This document shows positions 8,394 to 17,324 of a DNA stretch of 42,700 nucleotides, piece after piece. The notes below the pieces were generated by a model, which worked only from the letters and a program-made list of their open reading frames with translations, made no database searches and was not told the DNA's origin. The position numbers were made by a program, and so were the translations under genes. How positions within the stretch are numbered: the first letter of the stretch is position 1; each line of letters starts with the position of its first letter. This DNA comes from an uncultured Verrucomicrobiota bacterium (GTDB taxonomy: Bacteria > Verrucomicrobiota > Kiritimatiellia > Kiritimatiellales > Pontiellaceae). The DNA is taken from assembly GCA_913065005.1 (NCBI GenBank), contig CAJYAJ010000011.1, forward strand, positions 1-42,700, written 5' to 3'.

Positions 8394-9845
8394 TTATCGC
8401 TTCCAGAAACTCGGCAAGAAAAGAATCAAAACCGTGTACAGCTCTAACCGACCCAGCAACATTAAGAACGTAAGAAACGCCTGCCCCGCCACCGGAATCG
8501 CCGCATAATTTTGGGTCGCGCCTACAGCATTTAAACCAGGTCCGATATTACCCAGCGTAGCAATCACCGAGGTAGCGGCCGTCTCCAAATTCGGAGTGAA
8601 AAACGTCATAATGAAAGAGCCCAACGCAAACACCAACACAAATATCGCGAAGAACGCACAGATATGTGCAATAATCTCAGGCTCAATCGGCTTGCCCCCC
8701 AACTTCGGCTGAATCACCGCCGAAGGACGCATAAAAACCTTAATCTCCCGAATCATCATCTTCACGATAATATAGACCCGTACAATCTTCATGCTACCGC
8801 CCGTTGAACCCGCACAACCCCCAAAAAACATCATCCCAACCAGCAAAATACGAACCGCCTCCGGCCACTGATCAAAATCAGCCGTCGCAAACCCCGTCGT
8901 CGTAACAATCGAAACCGTTGTAAACGCCGCCTGCCGCAACGACGCCCCAAACGAAGCCAGATCCGCCACATACACATTCAACGTAATCACCGATATCACA
9001 ACCAACAAAAGAATCGCATAAAAACGAAACTCCGCATCCCGCCAATACGCACCCGGTTTTCCCGTTAAAGCTCGGTAATGCAACGAAAAATTGATCCCCG
9101 CAAGAAACATAAAAAAGGTAATAATCCAATCAACCGCCGCACTATTAAACGCACCAATACTCGCACTCCGCGTCGAAAAGCCACCCGTCGCCATCGTCGT
9201 AAATGTATGACAAACCGCATCAAACCATCCCATCCCCCCGACAAACCGCAACAACACCGCCTCCGAAACCGACAACAAAAGATAGACCCCCCACAACAAC
9301 TTCGCCGTCGTCGTAATCCGCGGCGTCAATCGATCCTTCGAAGGCCCCGGCATTTCAGCCCGGAAGATCTGCATCCCCCCCACACCTAAGAAAGGCAAGA
9401 TCGCCACACACAAAACCAATACACCCATCCCGCCAAACCAATTCGTCAGCGCCCGCCAAAAATGAATCGAACGCGGCAACGACTCTAAATTATTTAAAAC
9501 CGAAGCCCCCGTCGTCGTGAATCCCGACATCGTCTCAAACAACGCCGAAACCGGATGCGCAATCACCCCTGAAAACAGATACGGAAGCGAACCAAAAATC
9601 GTAACCGTCAACCACCCAAACGTCACAACCCCAAAACCATCCCGCCGCGATAGATTCACTGGCCCCCGCGTCAACCAACTCAACAGCAACGCAAAAACGA
9701 CCGCCAATCCCCCCGCAAACAAAAAGCTATACCGCAACGCCAACGCCTCAGCATAATAAATCGAAATACCGGCACAACCCACCATCGCCAATCCAATGAC
9801 CAGCGTCAGGTATGAAACCAACTGAAATACGGCTCTACGATTCAT
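8394..9845 (-). CDS. trkH: Trk potassium uptake system membrane subunit TrkH
   Basis: This is the channel-like subunit of a Trk/Ktr K+ uptake system in the inner membrane. The 483 aa contain about ten to twelve hydrophobic segments and all four pore-loop signatures: TTTGAS (about residues 110-115), MATGGFS (about 218-224), TTTGFA (about 314-319) and LGNIGPG (about 432-438). The first three keep the selectivity-filter Gly, and the conserved GGCAGSTGGSMK segment (about 340-351) follows the third. The start lies 3 bp after the stop of trkA without its own obvious Shine-Dalgarno, pointing to translational coupling with the regulatory subunit. Confidence 0.95.
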   Translation of the reverse strand: MNRRAVFQLVSYLTLVIGLAMVGCAGISIYYAEALALRYSFLFAGGLAVVFALLLSWLTRGPVNLSRRDGFGVVTFGWLTVTIFGSLPYLFSGVIAHPVSALFETMSGFTTTGASVLNNLESLPRSIHFWRALTNWFGGMGVLVLCVAILPFLGVGGMQIFRAEMPGPSKDRLTPRITTTAKLLWGVYLLLSVSEAVLLRFVGGMGWFDAVCHTFTTMATGGFSTRSASIGAFNSAAVDWIITFFMFLAGINFSLHYRALTGKPGAYWRDAEFRFYAILLLVVISVITLNVYVADLASFGASLRQAAFTTVSIVTTTGFATADFDQWPEAVRILLVGMMFFGGCAGSTGGSMKIVRVYIIVKMMIREIKVFMRPSAVIQPKLGGKPIEPEIIAHICAFFAIFVLVFALGSFIMTFFTPNLETAATSVIATLGNIGPGLNAVGATQNYAAIPVAGQAFLTFLMLLGRLELYTVLILFLPSFWKR

Positions 9846-9848
9846 CGT

Positions 9849-11192
9849 CTATTGAAATATCGTTCGAATATGTCCCACTTCATCCGCATGGGTAAACACC
9901 AGCACCCGATCCCCCGCCAAAAGCTGAAGATCCCCCGTAGCGGTATGCACCGCCTGCTCACGCAACACCGTCGCGATCACCGACCGCTCCGGCAACGAAA
10001 TATCCTTAATACAAATCCCATCAATCTCATGCCCCGGTGCCACCACCATATCCAACAACTCCCCAGGCAAATTATGCAACAAAGCCGCCGCCCGAACCCG
10101 CTTCGAACGCAGCCAATGCAAAATCGTATGCGTCGTCGAAATATACGGACTCACCACCCGGTTCACTAAATACAACTGCTCCACCACCGGCACAAAATCA
10201 GTCCGCGCAATCTGCGTCGCCGTAAACGCCGCCCCCATCTTCTGCGCCAACAAACAATTCATGATATTATTCTCATCATCCCCCGTCAGTGCAATGAACG
10301 CGGTTTGATCATGAATGCCCGCCTCTTCCATCGCACTCTCCGTCAACGCATCCGCCCGCAAAACCAGCGTCGAATTCAGTTCCGCCGAACACGCCACAGC
10401 CCGAGATTCATCCAACTCCAGCAACACACAATCAAAATCTTTTTCCACCACCTGTGCCAACATCAGCCCCAGATCGCCCCCACCACCAATCACCACCCGT
10501 TCAAACGGCTTCACATCTGGACTCACCCACGTGAAGAAACTCGTCACTTGCTCACGCGTCCCCACAATGTAGACCAAATCATTCTGCTCAAACGTCGTAT
10601 TCCCCCGCGGCACCACCAGCTCATCACCCCGCCGAATCGCAATCGCCCGCACCTCCTGCATCAAATCCAACCGATTACACTCCGCCGGCGTCCGATCTAG
10701 CAACGGGCTCACCGCCGTCACCCGACACCCCGCCACCATCACCTGTCCATCAAACAGATCAAACACCTCATGCGCCCCCGGCATCAGCAACATATTGAAT
10801 ACCTCATGCGCACACTCCTGCTTCTGGTTGATCACCAAATCAATACCCATCCGCTGCAGGTCATACGTCTCCGTCTCCGCCAAAAACGCCGGATTCACCA
10901 CCCGAGCAATCTTCCCCTTCGCCCCAGCCGCATGCGCCATCAAGCAACTTAAAATATTCACCTCATCATTATCCGTCACCGCAATCAACAAATCTGCCCG
11001 CTCCACCTGAGCCTCTTGCAAAACCGTCGGATGCGTTCCCTCACCACAGACCGAAAGAATATCCAAGCCCGCCTCCGCCTCCGCCAACCGATTTGCATCC
11101 GCATCGACCATAACCACACTATGCTTCTCCTCACAAAGCCGCAGCGCAAGCTGTCGACCCGCATTCCCTGCCCCAATAATCACAATTCGCAT
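9849..11192 (-). CDS. trkA: Trk system NAD-binding regulatory subunit TrkA
   Basis: TrkA gates TrkH from the cytoplasm by binding nucleotides. The ATG at 11192 is used because a GGAGA Shine-Dalgarno sits 6 nt upstream and the product then starts MRIVIIGAGNAG, an NAD-binding Rossmann motif; a further in-frame ATG at 11294 adds 34 residues with no family likeness. The 447-aa protein has two tandem TrkA-N/TrkA-C units. The first dinucleotide motif is at residues about 5-10 (GAGNAG), followed by the Asp of VMVDAD, and the second is VIGGGGDLG in the middle of the protein. Full TrkA of E. coli has the same duplicated layout. It is first in a trkA-trkH pair. Confidence 0.95.
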   Translation of the reverse strand: MRIVIIGAGNAGRQLALRLCEEKHSVVMVDADANRLAEAEAGLDILSVCGEGTHPTVLQEAQVERADLLIAVTDNDEVNILSCLMAHAAGAKGKIARVVNPAFLAETETYDLQRMGIDLVINQKQECAHEVFNMLLMPGAHEVFDLFDGQVMVAGCRVTAVSPLLDRTPAECNRLDLMQEVRAIAIRRGDELVVPRGNTTFEQNDLVYIVGTREQVTSFFTWVSPDVKPFERVVIGGGGDLGLMLAQVVEKDFDCVLLELDESRAVACSAELNSTLVLRADALTESAMEEAGIHDQTAFIALTGDDENNIMNCLLAQKMGAAFTATQIARTDFVPVVEQLYLVNRVVSPYISTTHTILHWLRSKRVRAAALLHNLPGELLDMVVAPGHEIDGICIKDISLPERSVIATVLREQAVHTATGDLQLLAGDRVLVFTHADEVGHIRTIFQ

Positions 11193-11265
11193 ACTCTTCT
11201 CCCCCGCCCACCAGACCCATAAGTTTCCGAAAAAGCGATAAAACCGAAGTGAAGCATACCCACTT

Positions 11266-11289
11266 GGGGGGGTGCAATGCCCAACCCCC
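11266..11289. other. G7/C5 inverted repeat in the trkA leader
   Basis: A run of seven G (11266-11272) and a run of five C (11285-11289) are separated by 12 bases and can form a GC-only stem of five pairs. It lies 73 bp upstream of the trkA start, within the 242-bp spacer between trkA and the divergent debranching-enzyme gene. A U-rich tail is absent, so it is not a typical terminator. Function unknown; it may be a leader hairpin or part of a degenerate dispersed element. The rest of the spacer shows no clear promoter consensus. Confidence 0.25.
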
Positions 11290-11434
11290 ACCATTCTTCA
11301 CCTTTAAAGCCCCGCAAAAAATTCAAAAACCAAACCCCTTTTTTCATCTTTCAAACAATCAAACTTGCCACACCCGTCTTTGATCTTCACCATCACAACT
11401 CTCAGTACTATACAAAGAAAGATTCAACCGAACC

Positions 11435-14400
11435 ATGATTCTAAAGCAACAACCCCAACCCGACCTCCATCTCATCCACTTCAGCGGAGATCAAATCACC
11501 TTTACCCTCACCACCACCTCCCACCAACAAGGGCATGCCTATCTACGCACCAACCTCGACCGCGGAAAAATTCGACTCGAAGAAATTGTACGCCATGCCG
11601 AAGAAAGCCTCCCCCCCCTTGATCGCGACTGGCACGACATCCCCATGCAAAAAAAAACAGATGGCACATGGGAACTCAGTCTCCCCCTCACCCACATCGG
11701 CCGCTACGAAGCCAAAGCCTATTTTCGCACCCCCGATCAAACCTTTCACTGGCCACAAGGACGCAACACCATCATCAAAATTGAACCCCCCGAAACCGTC
11801 TCCAACAACACCCTCTACACCGCCTTCGTCCGCCTCTTCGGCACCGCCCGCAATCAAGACGCCGTACAACCCCACCACCAAGCCGCCGTTGATCAACTCG
11901 CCGAAGCAAACTACTCCGTCCTACCCCCCTCCGGCACCTTTCGCGACCTCATTGAACACCGCGACTTTATCATCGGCCCCCTCCGCTGCCACATCATCCA
12001 ACTCCCACCCACCCACCCCACCCCCACCACCTACGCCCGCATGGGACAATACGGCAGCCCCTTCGCCGCCCTCGACCTCATGGATATCGACCCCGCCCTC
12101 GCCGAATTCGACCGCGCCACCACCCCCCTCGATCAATTCCAAGAACTCATCGACGCCATCCATCAACGCAACGCCCGCATCTACTTAGACATGCCCATCA
12201 ACCACACCGGATGGGCCTCCCACCTCCAAAACCACCACCCCGAATGGTTTGCCCGCAACCCCACCGACGACACCTTCAAATCCCCCGGTGCCTGGGGCAT
12301 CCTCTGGGAAGACCTCTCCAAACTCGACTACACCAACCGCGACCTCTGGCGCTACATGGCCGAAGTCTTCCTCTTCTGGTGCCGCCGCGGCGTCGACGGC
12401 TTCCGCTGTGACGCCGGCTACAAAGTCCCCACACCCACCTGGCGCTACATCATCGCCAAAGTCCGCCTCGAATATCCCGAAACCATCTTTATGCTCGAAG
12501 GACTCGGCGGCGACCCCGCCATCACCGAACAACTCCTCGATGAAGCCGGCATGAACTGGGCCTACTCCGAAATCTTCCAAAACTACGACCGCAACGCCCT
12601 CGAACACTACCTCCCCACCAGCCTAGAAATCGCCCGCACCAAAGGCAACCTCATCCACTTCGCCGAAACCCACGACAACGCCCGCCTCGCCGCCACCTCC
12701 CCCACCTTCGCCCGACTCCGAACCGCCCTCTGCGCCCTCACCTCCCTCAACGGCGCCTTCGGCTTCTCCAACGGCCTCGAATGGCTCGCCACCCAACAAA
12801 TCAACGTCCACAACGCCCACAGTCTCAACTGGGGTAACCCGCAAAACCAAGTCGACTGGATTCGCCGCATCCATGCCCTACTCGAACTCCACCCCGCCTT
12901 TCACCCCCACGCCGAACTTCGCATCGTCACCACCGGAACCGGCAACATCCTCGCCCTCCTCCGCCAAGACGCCCAACAAAAAAACCGACTCCTCATCCTC
13001 GCCAACCTCGACCTCGAACAACCCGCCCTCCTCTCCCACCGATACAAAAAACTCAACATCAACCTCCTCGCCGAAACCGACCCAAGCACCCCCCTTCAAC
13101 CCGGAGAAATCCGCTGTCAAACCGACGACCCCCAATGGCGCACCCAACTCGATCACCATCTACAACACCCCTACACCGGCTCCACCCACGCTCAAAATCA
13201 ACGCCTCAAAGCCCACCTCACCCAACTTGCCGAAGCCATCAACATCCCCCCCAACCTCGACCTAAACGCCTTCACATCCAACCCCCGAAACTACTGCGAA
13301 TCCCTCACCCAACCCGCCCGATTTATCCAATGGAACGTCCCCCACGACCAACACCGAACCGTCATGATCCCCCCCGGGCACGCCCTACTCATCCAAGCCC
13401 CCCACCGCTTCATCTGCGAAATTCATCACCACCAAACCACCCACGCCCACGAAAAATCATTTGAACTCAACTCCGGCACACACGCACTCATCCTCCCCCC
13501 CCTACAAGCCCCATCCACCCACCAAATGCTCACCCTCAACCTCACCCACCTTGAGCCCGATCACATCCACCGCACCAACACCCCCCTACTCCAACTCGGT
13601 CACAACCAAGCCCCCCGCATCCACACCCTCTTCCGCACCACCCCCCACCAACCCGACCCCCGCCTCGCCATCTGCACCAATGCCCACGGCGCCCTCGCAC
13701 AAGTCCGCAGCGCCTGGGCCTCCCTCCAGAGTAAATACGACGCCCTCCTACAAGCCAACCTCCACCCCCACCTCCCCATCGACCGCCACACCCTCTTCAC
13801 CCGCTGCCGCGTCTGGATTCAACGCGAAGGCTTCTCCACCGAACTCACCCTCGCCTGCCAAACCCACTTCGGAACCAACCCCAACCCCCACACCATCTAC
13901 TGGCACTTCAACGCACCCGTCGGACAAGGCTACACCCTCCCCCTCACCATCACCCTCCGCATGCACGAAGAGATCAATGCCATCGAACTACGCTTTGAAC
14001 GCCGAACCCCCACCCCCCACGCCGAAGAACTTTCCTCCAATCAACCCATCACCCTCATCCTACGCCCCGACATCGAAGACCGCCCCAACCACGCCATCAC
14101 CCAAGCCTTCACCGGTCCCGAAACCCATTTTCCCAACGCCATTCAACCCCACCAAGACGGCTTCACCTTCACCCCCGCCCCCGAACGACAACTCCTCATC
14201 CAATGCCCCCAAAGCACCTTCACCATCGAACCCGAATGGTACTACCAAATCAAACACCCCATCGACCAAACCCGCGGAACCGACGGCAGTTCCGATCTCT
14301 ACAGCCCCGGCTACTTCACCATCCCCCTGAACGACACCACCCCCGCCACCCTCCTCGCCAGCGTCAACGCCACCCCCACCTTCTCCCCCCTCACCCTCAA

Positions 14401-15610
14401 CGAACCCCAACCCCAACCCCTCGAAGACGTTCTTCAAAACGCCATCGAAGCCTTCATCGTCCAACGCGAGCAACTCCAAACCGTCATCGCCGGATATCCC
14501 TGGTTTCTCGACTGGGGACGCGACACCCTTATCTGCCTCCGCGGCATCATTTCCGCCGGACGCCACACCCAAGCCAAAGCCATTCTCATCGCCTTCGCCA
14601 AACTCGAACGCAACGGCACCCTCCCCAACATGATCTCCGGCGAAGACCACGCCAACCGCGAAACCTCCGATGCCCCCCTCTGGCTCTTCGCCGCCTGCAA
14701 CAGCTACCTACAAGCCCAACCCACAAGCAACCTACTCAAAACCGACTGCGGCAACCGCACCCTCCTCGACGTCCTCATCTCCATCGCCGAAGGCTACATC
14801 AACGGAACCGAAAACGGCATTCAGATGGATGCCACCTCCGCGCTCATCTTCAGCCCCTCCCACTTCACCTGGATGGACACCAACTACCCCGCCGGCACCC
14901 CCCGCGAAGGCTACCCCATCGAAATTCAAGCCCTCTGGCACGCCGCCCTCCAATTTCTCTCCCAGCACACCCCCAACCCCCACTGGCGCACCCTCGCCCA
15001 AACCGTCTCCCAATCCATCCAAAACCACTATCCCATCCAACGCGGAAACGACCGCTACCTCGCCGACCTCCTCATCGCCACCCCCGGCACCCCCGCCTCC
15101 AAAGCCACCCCCGACGACGCCCTACGCCCCAATCAACTTTTCGCCATCACCCTCGGCGCCCTCACCGACCCCCACCTCCAACGCGACCTACTCCAAGCCA
15201 CCGAAAAACTACTCATCCCCGGCGCCATCCGCAGCCTCGCCGACCAACCCGTCGACCCACCCACCCCCATCTATCAAAACCAACACCTCATAAACGACCC
15301 CCACCATCCCTACCAAGGCATCTATATCGGCGACGAAGACACCCAACGCAAACCCGCCTACCACAACGGAACCGCCTGGAGCTGGCCCTTCCCCTCCTAC
15401 GCCGAAGCCCTCCTCCAAACCTTCGGCCCAGACGTCATCCCCCACGCCCGCGCCCTCCTCAGCAGCGCCACCCTCCTCCTCGAAAACGGCTGCATCGGCC
15501 ACCTACCCGAAATTCTCGACGGCAACACCCCACACACCCAACGCGGCTGCGCCGCACAAGCCTGGGGCGTCACCGAACTCTACCGCGTCTGGAAACAACT
15601 AACACAATAA
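11435..15610 (+). CDS. Two-domain glycogen debranching enzyme: GH13 domain fused to amylo-alpha-1,6-glucosidase (GDE) domain
   Basis: At 1391 aa this is about twice the size of an ordinary bacterial debranching enzyme. Residues about 150-520 are a GH13 barrel with an intact triad: Asp326 in DGFRCDAG, Glu355 in FMLEGLGG and Asp414 in ETHDNAR, plus the region-I LDMPINHTG. Residues about 720-980 resemble the N-terminal beta domain of GDE proteins, and about 1000-1391 the (alpha/alpha)6 barrel with WFLDWGRDT (Asp1030) and GHLPEILDG (Glu1359). The order matches the eukaryotic glucanotransferase/1,6-glucosidase enzyme, so one polypeptide may both shift glucan stubs and cleave the branch; that is inferred. 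Plus-strand C content is extreme, which creates many long false frames. No Shine-Dalgarno precedes the ATG. Synthase and branching-enzyme genes follow. Confidence 0.88.
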   Translation: MILKQQPQPDLHLIHFSGDQITFTLTTTSHQQGHAYLRTNLDRGKIRLEEIVRHAEESLPPLDRDWHDIPMQKKTDGTWELSLPLTHIGRYEAKAYFRTPDQTFHWPQGRNTIIKIEPPETVSNNTLYTAFVRLFGTARNQDAVQPHHQAAVDQLAEANYSVLPPSGTFRDLIEHRDFIIGPLRCHIIQLPPTHPTPTTYARMGQYGSPFAALDLMDIDPALAEFDRATTPLDQFQELIDAIHQRNARIYLDMPINHTGWASHLQNHHPEWFARNPTDDTFKSPGAWGILWEDLSKLDYTNRDLWRYMAEVFLFWCRRGVDGFRCDAGYKVPTPTWRYIIAKVRLEYPETIFMLEGLGGDPAITEQLLDEAGMNWAYSEIFQNYDRNALEHYLPTSLEIARTKGNLIHFAETHDNARLAATSPTFARLRTALCALTSLNGAFGFSNGLEWLATQQINVHNAHSLNWGNPQNQVDWIRRIHALLELHPAFHPHAELRIVTTGTGNILALLRQDAQQKNRLLILANLDLEQPALLSHRYKKLNINLLAETDPSTPLQPGEIRCQTDDPQWRTQLDHHLQHPYTGSTHAQNQRLKAHLTQLAEAINIPPNLDLNAFTSNPRNYCESLTQPARFIQWNVPHDQHRTVMIPPGHALLIQAPHRFICEIHHHQTTHAHEKSFELNSGTHALILPPLQAPSTHQMLTLNLTHLEPDHIHRTNTPLLQLGHNQAPRIHTLFRTTPHQPDPRLAICTNAHGALAQVRSAWASLQSKYDALLQANLHPHLPIDRHTLFTRCRVWIQREGFSTELTLACQTHFGTNPNPHTIYWHFNAPVGQGYTLPLTITLRMHEEINAIELRFERRTPTPHAEELSSNQPITLILRPDIEDRPNHAITQAFTGPETHFPNAIQPHQDGFTFTPAPERQLLIQCPQSTFTIEPEWYYQIKHPIDQTRGTDGSSDLYSPGYFTIPLNDTTPATLLASVNATPTFSPLTLNEPQPQPLEDVLQNAIEAFIVQREQLQTVIAGYPWFLDWGRDTLICLRGIISAGRHTQAKAILIAFAKLERNGTLPNMISGEDHANRETSDAPLWLFAACNSYLQAQPTSNLLKTDCGNRTLLDVLISIAEGYINGTENGIQMDATSALIFSPSHFTWMDTNYPAGTPREGYPIEIQALWHAALQFLSQHTPNPHWRTLAQTVSQSIQNHYPIQRGNDRYLADLLIATPGTPASKATPDDALRPNQLFAITLGALTDPHLQRDLLQATEKLLIPGAIRSLADQPVDPPTPIYQNQHLINDPHHPYQGIYIGDEDTQRKPAYHNGTAWSWPFPSYAEALLQTFGPDVIPHARALLSSATLLLENGCIGHLPEILDGNTPHTQRGCAAQAWGVTELYRVWKQLTQ

Positions 15611-15678
15611 CTTTTTTCTTCTCATCAAACCCGGAGCCTAATCCAAAAAAGATTGAGAAATTAACCACGACAGGGGAG

Positions 15679-15777
15679 ATGTATCAGCCAATATCCGCAA
15701 AAAACCCTATTTACCTTGCACTCAAACCCACATCCTGTTTCACTTTAAAAGAAGTGAATGGTGAACATAAGTGCTGA
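15679..15777 (+). CDS. Possible 32-aa leader ORF overlapping the glgA start
   Basis: An ATG at 15679, right behind an AGGGGAG sequence, opens a 32-codon frame ending at TGA 15775-15777, which overlaps the GTG start of the synthase gene at 15771 in another phase. The peptide begins MYQPISAKN and ends NGEHKC. It resembles no known leader peptide. The overlapping stop and start would allow coupled translation, but the Shine-Dalgarno is very close to the ATG and the frame may be chance. Confidence 0.2.
   Translation: MYQPISAKNPIYLALKPTSCFTLKEVNGEHKC
15739..15758 (+). promoter_or_regulatory. Perfect 7-bp inverted repeat just upstream of the glgA start
   Basis: TTCACTT (15739-15745) and AAGTGAA (15752-15758) are exact reverse complements separated by six bases, ending 12 bases before the GTG start of the synthase gene. 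The position overlaps the expected ribosome-binding region, so it could be an operator or an RNA hairpin affecting translation of glgA and the coupled branching enzyme. No poly-T follows, so it is not a terminator. Confidence 0.35.
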
Positions 15778-17324
15778 ATGAGCCAACAAAGAAATCGAAT
15801 CCTCGGATTCTCATTGTCACTCCGGAAATAACCTACCTCCCGGAAGGCATGGGAAACATGTCCAACCAACTCTCCGCCAAAGCCGGAGGACTCGCCGATG
15901 TCTCCGCCTCACTCGTCTCCGCCCTGCACGAACTCGGAGCCGATGTCCACGTCGCACTCCCCCACTACCGTAAAATGTTCCACGTCGATGTAGGCGGGTT
16001 TATCAACGACGAACTCCTCATCTACAAAAGCAAACTCCCCGAAGACCGCATTCACCTCGCCGAAGATCGCATCTTTTACTACCAAGACCGCGTCTACACC
16101 AACACCGATGCCATTGACCTCAAAATCGCCCTCGCCTTCCAACGCGAAATCATCAACAACATCATTCCCACCGTAAAACCCGATCTCATCCACTGTAACG
16201 ACTGGATGACCGGCCTCATCCCCGCCGAAGCCCGCACCCTCGGCATCCCCAGCCTCTTCACCTTTCACAACATCCACACCGTCAAAACCACCCTCGAAAT
16301 CATCGAAGACAGCGGCATCGACGCCGCCGAATTTTGGAGTAACCTCTTCTTCGAAAAACCCCCATATAACTACGAAGAAAGCCGCAATCAAAACCCAGCC
16401 GACTATCTCTGTAGCGGACTCTTTGCCTCCCACTTCATCAACACCGTTAGCCCCACCTTTCTCCGAGAAATCGTCAACGGACAACACAACTTCGTACCCC
16501 CCAATATTCAAGCCGAAGTCGCCGCCAAATTTAATGCCGGCTGCGCCACCGGGATTCTCAACTCACCCGACCCCTCCCTCAACCCCGCCACCGACCCCCA
16601 TCTCATCGAAACCTACACCCCCGCCACCCATGCCCCCGCCAAACAAGCCCACAAAAATCATCTTCAAGAACGCCTCGGACTCGAAAAAAACCCCAAAGCA
16701 CCCCTATTCTTCTGGCCCTCCCGCCTCGACCCCATACAAAAAGGATGCCAACTACTCGCCGACCTACTCTTTCATGTCATCGACCGCTACTGGGAAGACG
16801 GCGTACAAGTCTGCTTCATCGCCAACGGCGCCTATCAAAACATCTTTCACGACATCGCCAACACCCACGAACTCAATCAACGCATAGCCGTCTGTAATTT
16901 CGATGAAGCCCTCTCTCACCAAGCTTTCGCCGCCTCCGACTTCATGCTCATGCCCTCACTCTTTGAACCCTGCGGACTCCCCCAAATGACCGCCGCCATC
17001 TACGGCTCACTCCCCATCGTCCGTAACACCGGCGGCCTTCACGACTCCATCAGCCCACTCGACATCAAAGCCCAAACCGGCAACGGCTTTCGCTTCGATA
17101 ACTACGACACCGGCGGCCTCAGCTGGGCCATCGATCAAGCCATGCACTTTCATCGACTCAAACCCACCACCAAAGCCCGCACCCTCAAACGCGTCATGAC
17201 CGAAAGCCAACAACGCTTCAATCACACCGTCACCGCCCAAGGTTATATTGATATTTATCAAAAAATGCTCCAACGTCCCCTCGTGCAAGAAAACTTCAAT
17301 GATCCCGGAGTAAACACTCCATGA
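15771..17324 (+). CDS. glgA: Glycogen/starch synthase (GT5)
   Basis: The enzyme adds glucose from a nucleotide sugar (ADP-glucose in most bacteria) to an alpha-1,4-glucan. The product has 517 aa. The sugar-nucleotide-binding KxGG motif is present as KAGGLADV (residues 37-44), preceded by a slightly longer loop than usual. The segment HCNDWMTGLIP (about 142-152) and the C-terminal GT-B motif SLFEPCGLPQMTAAIYG (about 396-412), followed by IVRNTGGLHD, are typical of GT5. An in-frame TAA immediately precedes the GTG at 15771, so the start is GTG there or a downstream codon; GGTG lies about 7 bases upstream. The stop overlaps the branching-enzyme ATG by 4 bp. No glgC is in the window. Confidence 0.93.
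   Translation: MLNEPTKKSNPRILIVTPEITYLPEGMGNMSNQLSAKAGGLADVSASLVSALHELGADVHVALPHYRKMFHVDVGGFINDELLIYKSKLPEDRIHLAEDRIFYYQDRVYTNTDAIDLKIALAFQREIINNIIPTVKPDLIHCNDWMTGLIPAEARTLGIPSLFTFHNIHTVKTTLEIIEDSGIDAAEFWSNLFFEKPPYNYEESRNQNPADYLCSGLFASHFINTVSPTFLREIVNGQHNFVPPNIQAEVAAKFNAGCATGILNSPDPSLNPATDPHLIETYTPATHAPAKQAHKNHLQERLGLEKNPKAPLFFWPSRLDPIQKGCQLLADLLFHVIDRYWEDGVQVCFIANGAYQNIFHDIANTHELNQRIAVCNFDEALSHQAFAASDFMLMPSLFEPCGLPQMTAAIYGSLPIVRNTGGLHDSISPLDIKAQTGNGFRFDNYDTGGLSWAIDQAMHFHRLKPTTKARTLKRVMTESQQRFNHTVTAQGYIDIYQKMLQRPLVQENFNDPGVNTP

Noticed and set aside
14203-15777. A 524-codon plus-strand frame inside the debranching-enzyme gene
   Set aside because: Its product is almost entirely Arg, Pro, His, Thr and Ser, with no motif. 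It results from the extreme C richness of the true gene, which removes stop codons in other phases.
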